Origin: an uncultured bacterium
GTDB lineage: Bacteria > Cyanobacteriota > Vampirovibrionia > Gastranaerophilales > Gastranaerophilaceae
Length of the DNA: 7,574 nucleotides
Assembly: GCA_902464375.1 (NCBI GenBank)
Contig: CABQIM010000085.1
Location: forward strand, 1-7,574
Reading direction: 5' to 3'
The notes under the pieces were generated by a model, which worked only from the letters and a program-made list of their open reading frames with translations, was not told the origin of the DNA and ran no database searches. Both the position numbers and the translations under genes were made by a program. Positions 1-5,216 of the stretch are shown in pieces (position 1 is the first letter of the stretch; every line of letters starts with the position of its first letter).

Positions 1-661
1 CTATTCTATTTAATTCTTCAACAGGAAGTGGCTCCCATTTTGCAATGTTATTCCAAGCATGTGTCTCAGCTAGTTTACATAAATCATTATTTAATTCATG
101 ATTTCCTTCTTTTCTTGCAAATAATTTTTCTGGAAAGAAGCCCAGATTTGGAAGCATTTCTAGCAATTTATTTTGAAGTTTATGTATTACATCTTCTTTT
201 GTAGGAAGTGGAGTTAAAGGAGTTGTTTTTAATTTTGAAGGGAAGTTCGTACGTCCTTTAAAACTATCTAAATACAAAGCCATTGTATCAGCACCAATAC
301 TTTGTGGTGCTGATGGCTTTTCTAACAGTATTCGTTCTTCTAATGAAACATCTCCCTGTGCATTTAGCCAAGGTGCATTTAATTTATAGTTAGTGGAGAT
401 GATTTTAGGACAAGCCGGTACGCCAAAACCAATACAGTCTCTTCCAACATAATTAACAAATCCATATTCTTTAGATGGGTAATTTAGAGCTTTATCCATA
501 CCTTTGCAAAATTTATCAACAACCAAAAAATCTTCTTTGCTATTGCGATATAATAATTGATTAGCATACTCAAAAGCTTTGCGTGTTGCGTCTGTTGCAA
601 GAATTCTTGCTCCAAATCCAACATTGTTTTTATGACTATTATACTCTGTATTGATTCTCAT
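1..661 (-). CDS. Unrecognised protein, N-terminal 220 residues (runs off left edge)
   Basis: The minus-strand frame is open from the ATG at 661 to the window edge with no stop, giving 220 residues of a longer protein. A Shine-Dalgarno AGGAG lies 6 nt upstream of this ATG. An in-frame ATG at 667 directly abuts the AGGAG and is a poorer start. I do not recognise the family. The visible part is soluble, with no signal peptide or membrane segment. It begins MRINTEYN, followed by a short GFGAR motif at residues 15-19 and a likely helix (about 24-40). A Cys/Gly-rich stretch GRDCIGFGVPACPK follows at about 73-86, then a proline/threonine-rich linker (about 142-155) leading into a predicted helix (157-170). 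Short N-terminal segments ending in FGA or similar are, from memory, common in gut Melainabacteria proteins; that is an impression, not a search result. The gene looks monocistronic and points away from the tRNA. No convincing promoter is visible in the AT-rich upstream region. High confidence that it is coding; function unknown. Confidence 0.8.
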   Translation of the reverse strand, partial: MRINTEYNSHKNNVGFGARILATDATRKAFEYANQLLYRNSKEDFLVVDKFCKGMDKALNYPSKEYGFVNYVGRDCIGFGVPACPKIISTNYKLNAPWLNAQGDVSLEERILLEKPSAPQSIGADTMALYLDSFKGRTNFPSKLKTTPLTPLPTKEDVIHKLQNKLLEMLPNLGFFPEKLFARKEGNHELNNDLCKLAETHAWNNIAKWEPLPVEELNRI

Positions 662-790
662 ACACATCTCCTGTTTATTAGTTATGTTATATTAAAACAC
701 ATAAAATTTTTTTTTGCGACGTTAAATAATTGTTAAAAATTGGATAGTAAAAATGATTTTTTTTATAATAGAAAGTTTAGGTCGCTCTCA

Positions 791-809
791 AAATGGCAGG
801 TTCGAACTC
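791..809 (-). repeat. Fragment resembling the tRNA-Asp 3' end
   Basis: Read on the minus strand, this 19-nt segment is GAGTTCGAACCTGCCATTT. It aligns with the T-loop and CCA end of the neighbouring tRNA-Asp (863-891) with two mismatches, if a 10-nt gap covering the acceptor 3' arm is allowed. It lies in the same orientation, beyond the tRNA terminator, and no D-arm or anticodon arm accompanies it. It could be a decayed duplicate of the tRNA 3' end, such as an old attachment-site scar. Chance similarity helped by the conserved TTCGA core is possible. Confidence 0.35.
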
Positions 810-830
810 ACTAAAAATCAATTAGGCACT

Positions 831-857
831 AAAAAAGAGCCTCTTAATAAGGCTCTT
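831..857 (-). terminator. Intrinsic terminator of tRNA-Asp
   Basis: On the minus strand a perfect 7-bp stem (AAGAGCC at 857-851 with GGCTCTT at 841-835) encloses a 9-nt loop. It is followed by a short T run (to 831). It begins 9 nt after the encoded CCA end of the tRNA, the position expected for a single-tRNA transcript. Confidence 0.8.
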
Positions 858-865
858 AATTTAAA

Positions 866-943
866 TGGCGGGAACGACGAGGCTCGAACTCGCGACCTCA
901 TGCGTGACAGGCATGCGCTCTAACCAGACTGAGCTACGCTCCC
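866..943 (-). tRNA. tRNA-Asp (anticodon GTC)
   Basis: The minus strand folds into a complete cloverleaf of 78 nt including an encoded CCA. The acceptor stem GGGAGCG pairs with CGTTCCC (one G-U), the D stem is GCTC/GAGC, and the anticodon stem is CATGC/GCATG around the loop CTGTCAC. The variable loop is AGGTC, and the T stem GCGAG/CTCGT surrounds TTCGAGC. The loop places GTC at positions 34-36, which reads Asp codons GAC/GAU. The discriminator base is G. It is a single-gene unit with its own promoter and terminator. Confidence 0.97.
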
Positions 944-1014
944 ATATCCAATTGTCATTTGTCCTACAGATTCCGGTTACCCTCTCGGTTTCCTGAACCG
1001 CTTCGACATAAATT

Positions 1015-1043
1015 AATATAACCTGCTGAAAAAAAAAATGCAA
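1015..1043 (-). promoter_or_regulatory. Sigma70-type promoter of tRNA-Asp
   Basis: On the minus strand TTGCAT (1043-1038) and TATATT (1020-1015) are separated by exactly 17 nt. Transcription would start near 1008, giving a leader of about 65 nt before the tRNA. The leader holds one CGGTT (1000-996) and two downstream AACCG copies (990-986 and 978-974), so two alternative 5-bp hairpins are possible. Confidence 0.7.
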
Positions 1044-1112
1044 GAGGAAATTTTAAAAAAGTTTCTATTCTTCTAAATCTAAAGAAAAATCTATTATCTT
1101 CAAACAATCATT

Positions 1113-1123
1113 TATGTTAAAAT
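1113..1123 (+). promoter_or_regulatory. Probable extended -10 promoter of the small secreted-protein gene
   Basis: TATG-T-TAAAAT matches the extended -10 pattern (TG, one base, then a TATAAT-like hexamer). No good -35 element lies 17 bp upstream, which is normal for extended -10 promoters. The start would be near 1130, just at the edge of the dyad at 1130-1160. Confidence 0.45.
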
Positions 1124-1129
1124 AACAAC

Positions 1130-1160
1130 ATTGAACTTTTATTTTTAAAAATCGTTCAAT
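1130..1160. promoter_or_regulatory. Inverted repeat in the leader of the small secreted-protein gene
   Basis: ATTGAAC (1130-1136) and GTTCAAT (1154-1160) form a perfect 7-bp inverted repeat. The 17-nt spacer carries its own TTTTTAAAAA self-complementary core. The dyad lies between the probable promoter and the ribosome binding site AAAGGAG at 1164-1170. It could be an operator or an mRNA hairpin; which one cannot be told from sequence. Confidence 0.45.
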
Positions 1161-1180
1161 AATAAAGGAGATATGAATTT

Positions 1181-1483
1181 ATGAAAAAAAGCTTTGTTTT
1201 TACGCTATTAACTTTCTTACTAGCAACAATTACGCAAGTTTATGCAATTGGTATTGCATATCGTATTCACAATGACCAAGGTGAAAGAGTTGGAACTTGT
1301 AAACGTGGCGAAGCGAACAATGTATATTACCTTTATGATATGAATGGCAGAATTGTTGAAAATCCAGCCAAATTCATGAACCAAGATCCAAGTGAATGTT
1401 ATTTATTTGACGTTGACGGTCTCGCTATCGGCAAATGCACATCAACCAGAGTTATTATGTGGGGACGCGCAATTCAACCATAA
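1181..1483 (+). CDS. Small secreted protein with three internal repeats, family unknown
   Basis: The 100-residue protein starts at an ATG 10 nt after AAAGGAG. Residues 1-22 form a classic Sec signal peptide: KK, a hydrophobic core to about residue 17, then V-Y-A as a signal peptidase I site, with cleavage predicted after Ala22. The mature 78 residues appear exported and carry no lipobox. They contain three related units spaced 23-24 residues apart: YRIHNDQGERVGTC (27-40), YLYDMNGRIVEN (50-61) and YLFDVDGLAIGKC (74-86). Each has the pattern Y-x-aromatic/Ile-D/H-x-x-(x)-G, suggesting repeated beta-hairpins. Three cysteines (40, 73, 86) could form a disulfide in the periplasm. I do not recognise the family. 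No terminator follows, so some readthrough into the gene at 1590 is possible, although that gene has its own promoter. High confidence for a real secreted protein; function unknown. Confidence 0.85.
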   Translation: MKKSFVFTLLTFLLATITQVYAIGIAYRIHNDQGERVGTCKRGEANNVYYLYDMNGRIVENPAKFMNQDPSECYLFDVDGLAIGKCTSTRVIMWGRAIQP

Positions 1484-1533
1484 TCTTTTTGTTATAATTC
1501 TTTCTTCAAATTAATTTTTTGCAAAAATATAAT

Positions 1534-1561
1534 TTGCTAAGCGCTGTATTTATAGTATAAT
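1534..1561 (+). promoter_or_regulatory. Sigma70-type promoter of pfp
   Basis: TTGCTA (1534-1539) and a perfect TATAAT (1556-1561) are separated by 16 bp. The predicted start near 1568 leaves a short leader of about 22 nt containing the purine-rich ribosome binding site AAAGGAAA (about 1576-1583). A second TATAAT at 1528-1533 lacks a matching -35. Confidence 0.75.
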
Positions 1562-1589
1562 TTAGGCAAAAGAAGAAAGGAAACTTTTT

Positions 1590-3269
1590 ATGACAAATTT
1601 ATCACCATTACAAATCGAAAGATTAAAATACCAGCCAAAGCTTCCTGCTTCATTGGCAAATGGTATTAATCACCTTATTTCTCAAGAAGGTTCTGCAACA
1701 GAATCAGTTGCTAACCAAGAAGAAATCAAGGCTTTATTCAAAAATACTTACGGAAAACCAACTGTAACTTTCCAAACTTCAACTGAATCTAATCACAGCG
1801 AAGTTAGAAATGTTGGTGTTATCCTATCAGGCGGTCAAGCTCCTGGTGGACATAACGTTATCGCAGGTCTTTATGACGCTTTAAAACAAGCGAACTCTGC
1901 TAACAATCTTTATGGTTTCTTAGGTGGACCAAGCGGTATTATTGAAGGTAAATATGTTGAATTCAACGATGAATTTATCAACGATTACAGAAATACAGGT
2001 GGTTTTGACATCATTGGTTCCGGTAGAACTAAATTAGAAACAGAAGAACAATTCCAATCTGCTTGGGAAGTTTGCAAAAAGCTTAACATCTCTGCTGTTG
2101 TAATCATTGGTGGTGATGATTCTAATACAAACGCAGCTTTATTAGCTGAATGGTTCGTTGCTCACAATGCAAACATTCAAGTTATTGGTTGCCCTAAAAC
2201 AATTGATGGCGACTTGAAGAACGAACAAATCGAAATTTCATTCGGTTTTGATACAGCAACAAAAACTTACGGTGAACTTATCGGTAACATCGAAAGAGAT
2301 GCTAACTCTGCTAAGAAATATTGGCACTTTGTAAAAATCATGGGTAGAAGCGCTTCTCACGTAGCACTAGAAGCTGCTCTTCAAACTCAGCCAAACATTA
2401 CTTTGATTTCAGAAGAAGTTGAACAAAAGAAAATGTCATTATCTTCAATCATTGATTATATGACTAATATCGTTGTTAAACGTTCTGAAATGGGTAAAAA
2501 CTTTGGTATTGCAGTAATTCCTGAAGGTTTAATCGAATTCGTTCCAGAATTAAAGACAATGATTGCTAACTTGAACGACATTATGCCAACATTGGAAAAA
2601 GATTCTAAATACACATCAGGTTCTGATGCTGAAAAAATCGCTATCATCGAAAACACTCTATCTAGCGAAAATGCTTCTGTATTCAAATCTTTACCAGCAT
2701 TAATCAAATCTCAATTATTGATGGATAGAGATCCACACGGCAACGTTCAAGTATCAAAAATTGAAACTGAAAAACTTTTAATCTCTATGATTGAAGAAAA
2801 ATTAGCAGGATTGAAAAAAGAAGGCAAATACTCCGGTAAATTCTCTACTCAATCACACTTCTTCGGTTATGAAGGACGTTGTGCATTCCCTTCTAACTTC
2901 GATGCTGATTACTGCTATTCATTAGGTTTCAACGCATTTGCTTTGATTAACTTCGGTTTGACAGGTTACTTATCATCAGTAAGAAATCTTACAGAACCTG
3001 CTAACGACTGGATTGCAGGCGGTGTTCCTCTTACTATGATGATGAATATGGAAAGAAGACACGGCGAAATGAAGCCTGTTATCAAGAAGGCATTAGTTGA
3101 ACTTGATGGACCTGTATTCAAAAAATTGGAAGAAAACAGAGAAGATTGGGCTCTTAATGACAGATACTTGTTCCCAGGAGCAATCCAATACTTTGGACCT
3201 TCTTCAGTTTGCGACATTACAACAGTAACATTGCAACTTGAAAGCGAAGCTAAATTAACTAAGGTTTAA
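1590..3269 (+). CDS. pfp: Diphosphate--fructose-6-phosphate 1-phosphotransferase (PPi-PFK, long form)
   Basis: This cytoplasmic glycolytic enzyme reversibly transfers phosphate between pyrophosphate and fructose 6-phosphate/fructose 1,6-bisphosphate. At 559 residues it matches the long beta-type PFP clade seen in spirochaetes and plants, not the ATP-PfkA of about 320 residues. Motifs in order are the phosphate-binding GGQAPGG (81-87), GGDDSNTNA (174-182), PKTIDGDLKN (202-211), MGRSASH (251-257), PEG (311-313) and YEGR (427-430). In family terms the second Asp of GGDD (D177) and Lys203 of PKTID determine PPi rather than ATP use, and the Asp residues of TIDGD are catalytic. An insertion of about 100 residues (about 320-420) between PEG and YEGR is typical of the long form. 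The ATG lies 9 nt after AAAGG. The gene has its own promoter and strong terminator, so it is probably monocistronic. Family confidence is very high. Confidence 0.96.
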   Translation: MTNLSPLQIERLKYQPKLPASLANGINHLISQEGSATESVANQEEIKALFKNTYGKPTVTFQTSTESNHSEVRNVGVILSGGQAPGGHNVIAGLYDALKQANSANNLYGFLGGPSGIIEGKYVEFNDEFINDYRNTGGFDIIGSGRTKLETEEQFQSAWEVCKKLNISAVVIIGGDDSNTNAALLAEWFVAHNANIQVIGCPKTIDGDLKNEQIEISFGFDTATKTYGELIGNIERDANSAKKYWHFVKIMGRSASHVALEAALQTQPNITLISEEVEQKKMSLSSIIDYMTNIVVKRSEMGKNFGIAVIPEGLIEFVPELKTMIANLNDIMPTLEKDSKYTSGSDAEKIAIIENTLSSENASVFKSLPALIKSQLLMDRDPHGNVQVSKIETEKLLISMIEEKLAGLKKEGKYSGKFSTQSHFFGYEGRCAFPSNFDADYCYSLGFNAFALINFGLTGYLSSVRNLTEPANDWIAGGVPLTMMMNMERRHGEMKPVIKKALVELDGPVFKKLEENREDWALNDRYLFPGAIQYFGPSSVCDITTVTLQLESEAKLTKV

Positions 3270-3288
3270 GGCTCTGCTTTAGAATTTT

Positions 3289-3328
3289 AAAAAGAATGCG
3301 TCAAATTGGCGCATTCTTTTTTGTTTTT
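3289..3328 (+). terminator. Strong intrinsic terminator of pfp
   Basis: AAAGAATGCG (3291-3300) and CGCATTCTTT (3310-3319) form a perfect 10-bp stem with a 9-nt loop. A T-rich tract (TTTTGTTTTTG) follows. It lies 21 nt after the pfp stop codon. Confidence 0.92.
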
Positions 3329-3345
3329 GTCTGGCAATGCCTGAC
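3329..3345. repeat. Palindromic repeat, copy 1
   Basis: GTCTGGCAATGCCTGAC is one mismatch away from the perfect odd palindrome GTCAGGCA-A-TGCCTGAC. It begins directly after the T tract of the pfp terminator. A second copy, inverted at its central base, lies at 4156-4172 on the other side of the next gene. After reverse complementing, the two agree at 15 of 17 positions. This could be a dispersed REP-like repeat or a protein binding site. Confidence 0.65.
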
Positions 3346-3351
3346 CTGCTA

Positions 3352-3392
3352 TTACAATTATGAGAAATATCTACGCTCGTAACGAATTGTAA
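3352..3392. promoter_or_regulatory. Inverted repeat upstream of the EF-hand-like gene
   Basis: TTACAATT (3352-3359) and AATTGTAA (3385-3392) are perfect 8-bp reverse complements separated by 25 bp. A second AT-only dyad follows: AAAAAC (3405-3410) and GTTTTT (3415-3420) around TAAA. Both lie upstream of the gene at 3480, where I find no convincing -35/-10 pair. They could be a regulatory site, or simply AT-rich chance symmetry. Confidence 0.35.
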
Positions 3393-3479
3393 CATTTTTC
3401 TTAAAAAAACTAAAGTTTTTCGAAAAAATGCCGATAAACATGATGTAAGATTTAAAAACCAGTTAAAAGGAGTCAGATT

Positions 3480-4148
3480 ATGGCAATATCAGGAGTTGGA
3501 GCAACACCAGAACCACAAGAACCACAAAAAACGGTAACTCAAACGACAAAAGAGGAATATCAATATAGTATTTTTGACAATGCACCTAAAGATGGTACTA
3601 TTTCAGTAGATGAACAAAGAACAGAATTCACCAAAAGACTCAAAAATGAGAATGGTTTAATAGAATTATGCAAAAAATATAAAGTGAATATCGATGAATT
3701 TTTTAACAGTATTGCAGGTTATTTTGACGAGATAAAAACAGACGGCACTCAAAAGATGGCAGAATCAGCAAATCAGGCTGTTGAAGCAAGGCTTTCTGGT
3801 TCTATAGAAAAATTAAGAACTGTTATAATTGATAAATTTACTGGTCTTGAAAAACAACCACCATCTATTACAACAGAAGAAGGGCTAACTTCAAAAGAAT
3901 GCCTTGATTACTTTATAAGTAAAATTGTAAATATGGGACTGGATTTTGATGAAGAAATATTTGCAGATGTATTTGCAAGATATGATTATGATTTAAGTGG
4001 TGATGACTCTATTATTTCGCCTAATGAACTATACAATGAATATTATACTTCTAAATATATGAATCACGATTTTGAAGGCAAAATAAAAGATACGCATGCA
4101 TTAGATTATTTAGTAAATGTTTATGCTAAAACAGTAAAGCAAAAATAA
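3480..4148 (+). CDS. Unrecognised 222-residue protein with EF-hand-like loops
   Basis: The ATG is 7 nt after a strong AAAAGGAG. The protein has no signal peptide or membrane segment, so it is probably cytoplasmic. It starts MAISGVGATPEPQEPQK, a Pro/Gln-rich low-complexity tail (about 8-24), and is acidic and helical beyond it. Two segments resemble EF-hand calcium loops. The first, residues 33-45, is degenerate: DNAPKDGTISVDE, with DGTIS in the right place but few acidic ligands. The second, 171-183, is better: DLSGDDSIISPNE, preceded by RYDY and followed by LYNEYY. In both, the closing Glu falls at position 13 rather than the canonical 12. The middle (about 50-165) is mostly predicted helix. 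I do not recognise the family; a calcium-binding role is inferred from loop chemistry only. Start-MxISG proteins with Pro/Gln tails seem familiar from gut Melainabacteria, but this is memory. The gene stands alone between two copies of a palindromic repeat and ends at a shared bidirectional terminator. Confidence 0.82.
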   Translation: MAISGVGATPEPQEPQKTVTQTTKEEYQYSIFDNAPKDGTISVDEQRTEFTKRLKNENGLIELCKKYKVNIDEFFNSIAGYFDEIKTDGTQKMAESANQAVEARLSGSIEKLRTVIIDKFTGLEKQPPSITTEEGLTSKECLDYFISKIVNMGLDFDEEIFADVFARYDYDLSGDDSIISPNELYNEYYTSKYMNHDFEGKIKDTHALDYLVNVYAKTVKQK

Positions 4149-4155
4149 ACCGTAT

Positions 4156-4172
4156 GTTAGGCATTGCCTGAC
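4156..4172. repeat. Palindromic repeat, copy 2
   Basis: GTTAGGCATTGCCTGAC begins 8 nt after the stop codon of the EF-hand-like gene. Its reverse complement, GTCAGGCAATGCCTAAC, matches copy 1 (3329-3345) at 15 of 17 positions. It sits 14 bp from the bidirectional terminator. Each copy lies in a 3'-end intergenic position next to a terminator, as REP-type repeats often do. Confidence 0.65.
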
Positions 4173-4181
4173 AAATACTTT

Positions 4182-4224
4182 AAAACAACAATGGCGCCGA
4201 AATTTTCGGCGCCATTGTTTTGAA
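4182..4224. terminator. Bidirectional intrinsic terminator between convergent genes
   Basis: A 13-bp perfect stem (4187-4199 with 4207-4219, core TGGCGCCG) encloses a 7-nt A/T loop. It is flanked by A-rich sequence on the left and T-rich sequence on the right. It is well placed to end both the plus-strand gene at 3480-4148 and the minus-strand rpsL-rpsG transcript. It is the most GC-rich short segment in the region. Confidence 0.92.
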
Positions 4225-4240
4225 TATATTAATCAAAATA

Positions 4241-4711
4241 TTAATATCTGTAATGAGCAAATGCTTTGTTAGCTTCTGCCATTCTGTGGGTGTCTTCACG
4301 TTTTTTGCATGCTGCACCGTTACCATTAGAAGCATCAATCAATTCGCTTGTTAATTTTTCTACGAATGATTTGCCGCCTCTGTTTTTAGCAGCTGCAATA
4401 ATCCAAGAAGAAGCAAGTGCAAAACCTCTATCAGGTTTAACGTCGATAGGTACTTGGTAAGTAGAACCACCGATACGTCTTGCTTTAACTTCCAACAATG
4501 GAGTTGCGTTTGTTAGAGCTTTTTGGAATACTTCCAAGCCCTTTTCATTTGTTCTTTCTTCTACCTTAGAAATTGTAGAGTAGAATATTTTTTCAGCAAG
4601 TGATTTTTTACCACGTCTCATAACTCTGTTGATGAATTTTGAAACATCTACGCTGTTATAAATAGGGTCAGCTGAAGGAACTCTTCTTTCTGGTTTAGAT
4701 CTTCTAGACAT
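4241..4711 (-). CDS. rpsG: 30S ribosomal protein S7
   Basis: S7 binds the 3' major domain of 16S rRNA, nucleates assembly of the 30S head and contacts the E site. The 156-residue length is normal for the family. Recognisable segments are MSRRSKPERR at the start, MRRGKKSLAEKI (31-42), LEVKARRIGGSTYQVP (73-88) and the conserved end KKREDTHRMAEANKAFAHYRY. The FAHYRY ending and overall wording resemble cyanobacterial S7. The ATG shares one base with the rpsL stop (TAATG), and its ribosome binding site AAAGGAGG lies inside the end of rpsL, so the two genes are translationally coupled. A GC-rich terminator follows directly; no fusA or tuf gene is downstream. The tight overlap leaves no room for the intercistronic S7-binding structure known from Escherichia coli. 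Confidence 0.98.
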   Translation of the reverse strand: MSRRSKPERRVPSADPIYNSVDVSKFINRVMRRGKKSLAEKIFYSTISKVEERTNEKGLEVFQKALTNATPLLEVKARRIGGSTYQVPIDVKPDRGFALASSWIIAAAKNRGGKSFVEKLTSELIDASNGNGAACKKREDTHRMAEANKAFAHYRY

Positions 4712-5094
4712 TATTTCTTACCTCCTTTAGCTCTCTTAGCACCATATTTAGAACGGCTTTGTGTTCTGTTAGCAACACCTGCTGTATCTAAAGTACCACG
4801 TACAATGTGATATCTTACACCAGGAAGGTCTTTAACTCTTCCGCCTCTAATAAGAACAACACTGTGTTCTTGTAGGTTGTGTCCGATACCTGGAATATAA
4901 GAAGTTACTTCAAATCCGTTAGTAAGTCTTACTCTGGCAACTTTTCTCAAAGCTGAGTTTGGTTTTTTAGGGGTTGTTGTGTAAACCCTTGTACAAACAC
5001 CGCGTCTTTGTGGACATTCCATAAGAGCCGGTGATTTGGTTTTGTCTTTTAGCTTTTTACGTTCTGAACGCACAAGCTGGTTCATAGTAGGCAT
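4711..5094 (-). CDS. rpsL: 30S ribosomal protein S12
   Basis: S12 is the decoding-centre protein of the 30S subunit. The chosen ATG at 5094 gives 127 residues beginning MPTMNQLVRSER, as in the family. An upstream in-frame GTG at 5124 would add ten residues (MKIKGKRRKV), but the Shine-Dalgarno AGGAG at 5102-5106 would then lie inside the gene, so that start is rejected. Conserved segments are CPQRRGVCTRVYTTTPKKPNSALRK in pieces across 27-51, GHNLQEHS (71-78) and GGRVKDLPGVRYH (84-96). Lys43 and Lys88, the classic streptomycin-resistance sites counting Met1, are wild type. Asp89, the target of RimO methylthiolation where that enzyme exists, is present. The sequence is strikingly cyanobacteria-like (KTKSPAL, ALRKVARVRLT, RGTLDTAGV). 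It leads a two-gene operon with rpsG. Confidence 0.98.
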   Translation of the reverse strand: MPTMNQLVRSERKKLKDKTKSPALMECPQRRGVCTRVYTTTPKKPNSALRKVARVRLTNGFEVTSYIPGIGHNLQEHSVVLIRGGRVKDLPGVRYHIVRGTLDTAGVANRTQSRSKYGAKRAKGGKK

Positions 5095-5101
5095 AACTTT
5101 T

Positions 5102-5106
5102 CTCCT
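5102..5106 (-). promoter_or_regulatory. Ribosome binding site deciding the rpsL start
   Basis: AGGAG on the minus strand lies 7 nt before the ATG at 5094. This fixes the start there rather than at the upstream in-frame GTG (5124), and agrees with the conserved S12 N-terminus. Confidence 0.88.
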
Positions 5107-5129
5107 TTTACCTTTAATTTTCACTTTTC

Positions 5130-5168
5130 AATTGAAAGAAAATTCCTAAGAACTCCAACCTTTCAATT
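5130..5168 (-). promoter_or_regulatory. Alternative hairpins in the rpsL leader
   Basis: In the minus-strand leader, AATTGAAAG (5168-5160) is perfectly complementary to CTTTCAATT (5138-5130), with a 21-nt loop. The second arm is also part of a self-complementary 12-mer TTTCAATTGAAA (5137-5126), so the two pairings exclude each other. A separate short hairpin GCCG/CGGC lies at 5192-5178. These sit between the promoter and the ribosome binding site and might mediate control; no known r-protein leader motif is recognised. Confidence 0.4.
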
Positions 5169-5216
5169 TAACTCCGAGCCGTCAAATCCGGCAGAAATTT
5201 CGACTAGAGTACCCTA

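Noticed and set aside
861..1043. Open frame of 60 codons on the minus strand
   Set aside because: It reads straight through the tRNA-Asp gene and its promoter and leader; the translated end is the usual spurious product of a tRNA sequence.
2456..3217. Two minus-strand open frames of 83 codons inside pfp
   Set aside because: They are antisense shadows of a strongly conserved gene and have no ribosome binding sites or family features.
5094..5124. Ten-residue N-terminal extension of S12 starting at GTG 5124
   Set aside because: The ribosome binding site would be inside the gene and the family N-terminus begins at the ATG at 5094.
5094..5210. Known ribosomal-protein leader motif before rpsL
   Set aside because: Hairpins are possible but none matches a leader family I recognise, so it is reported only as an unclassified structure.
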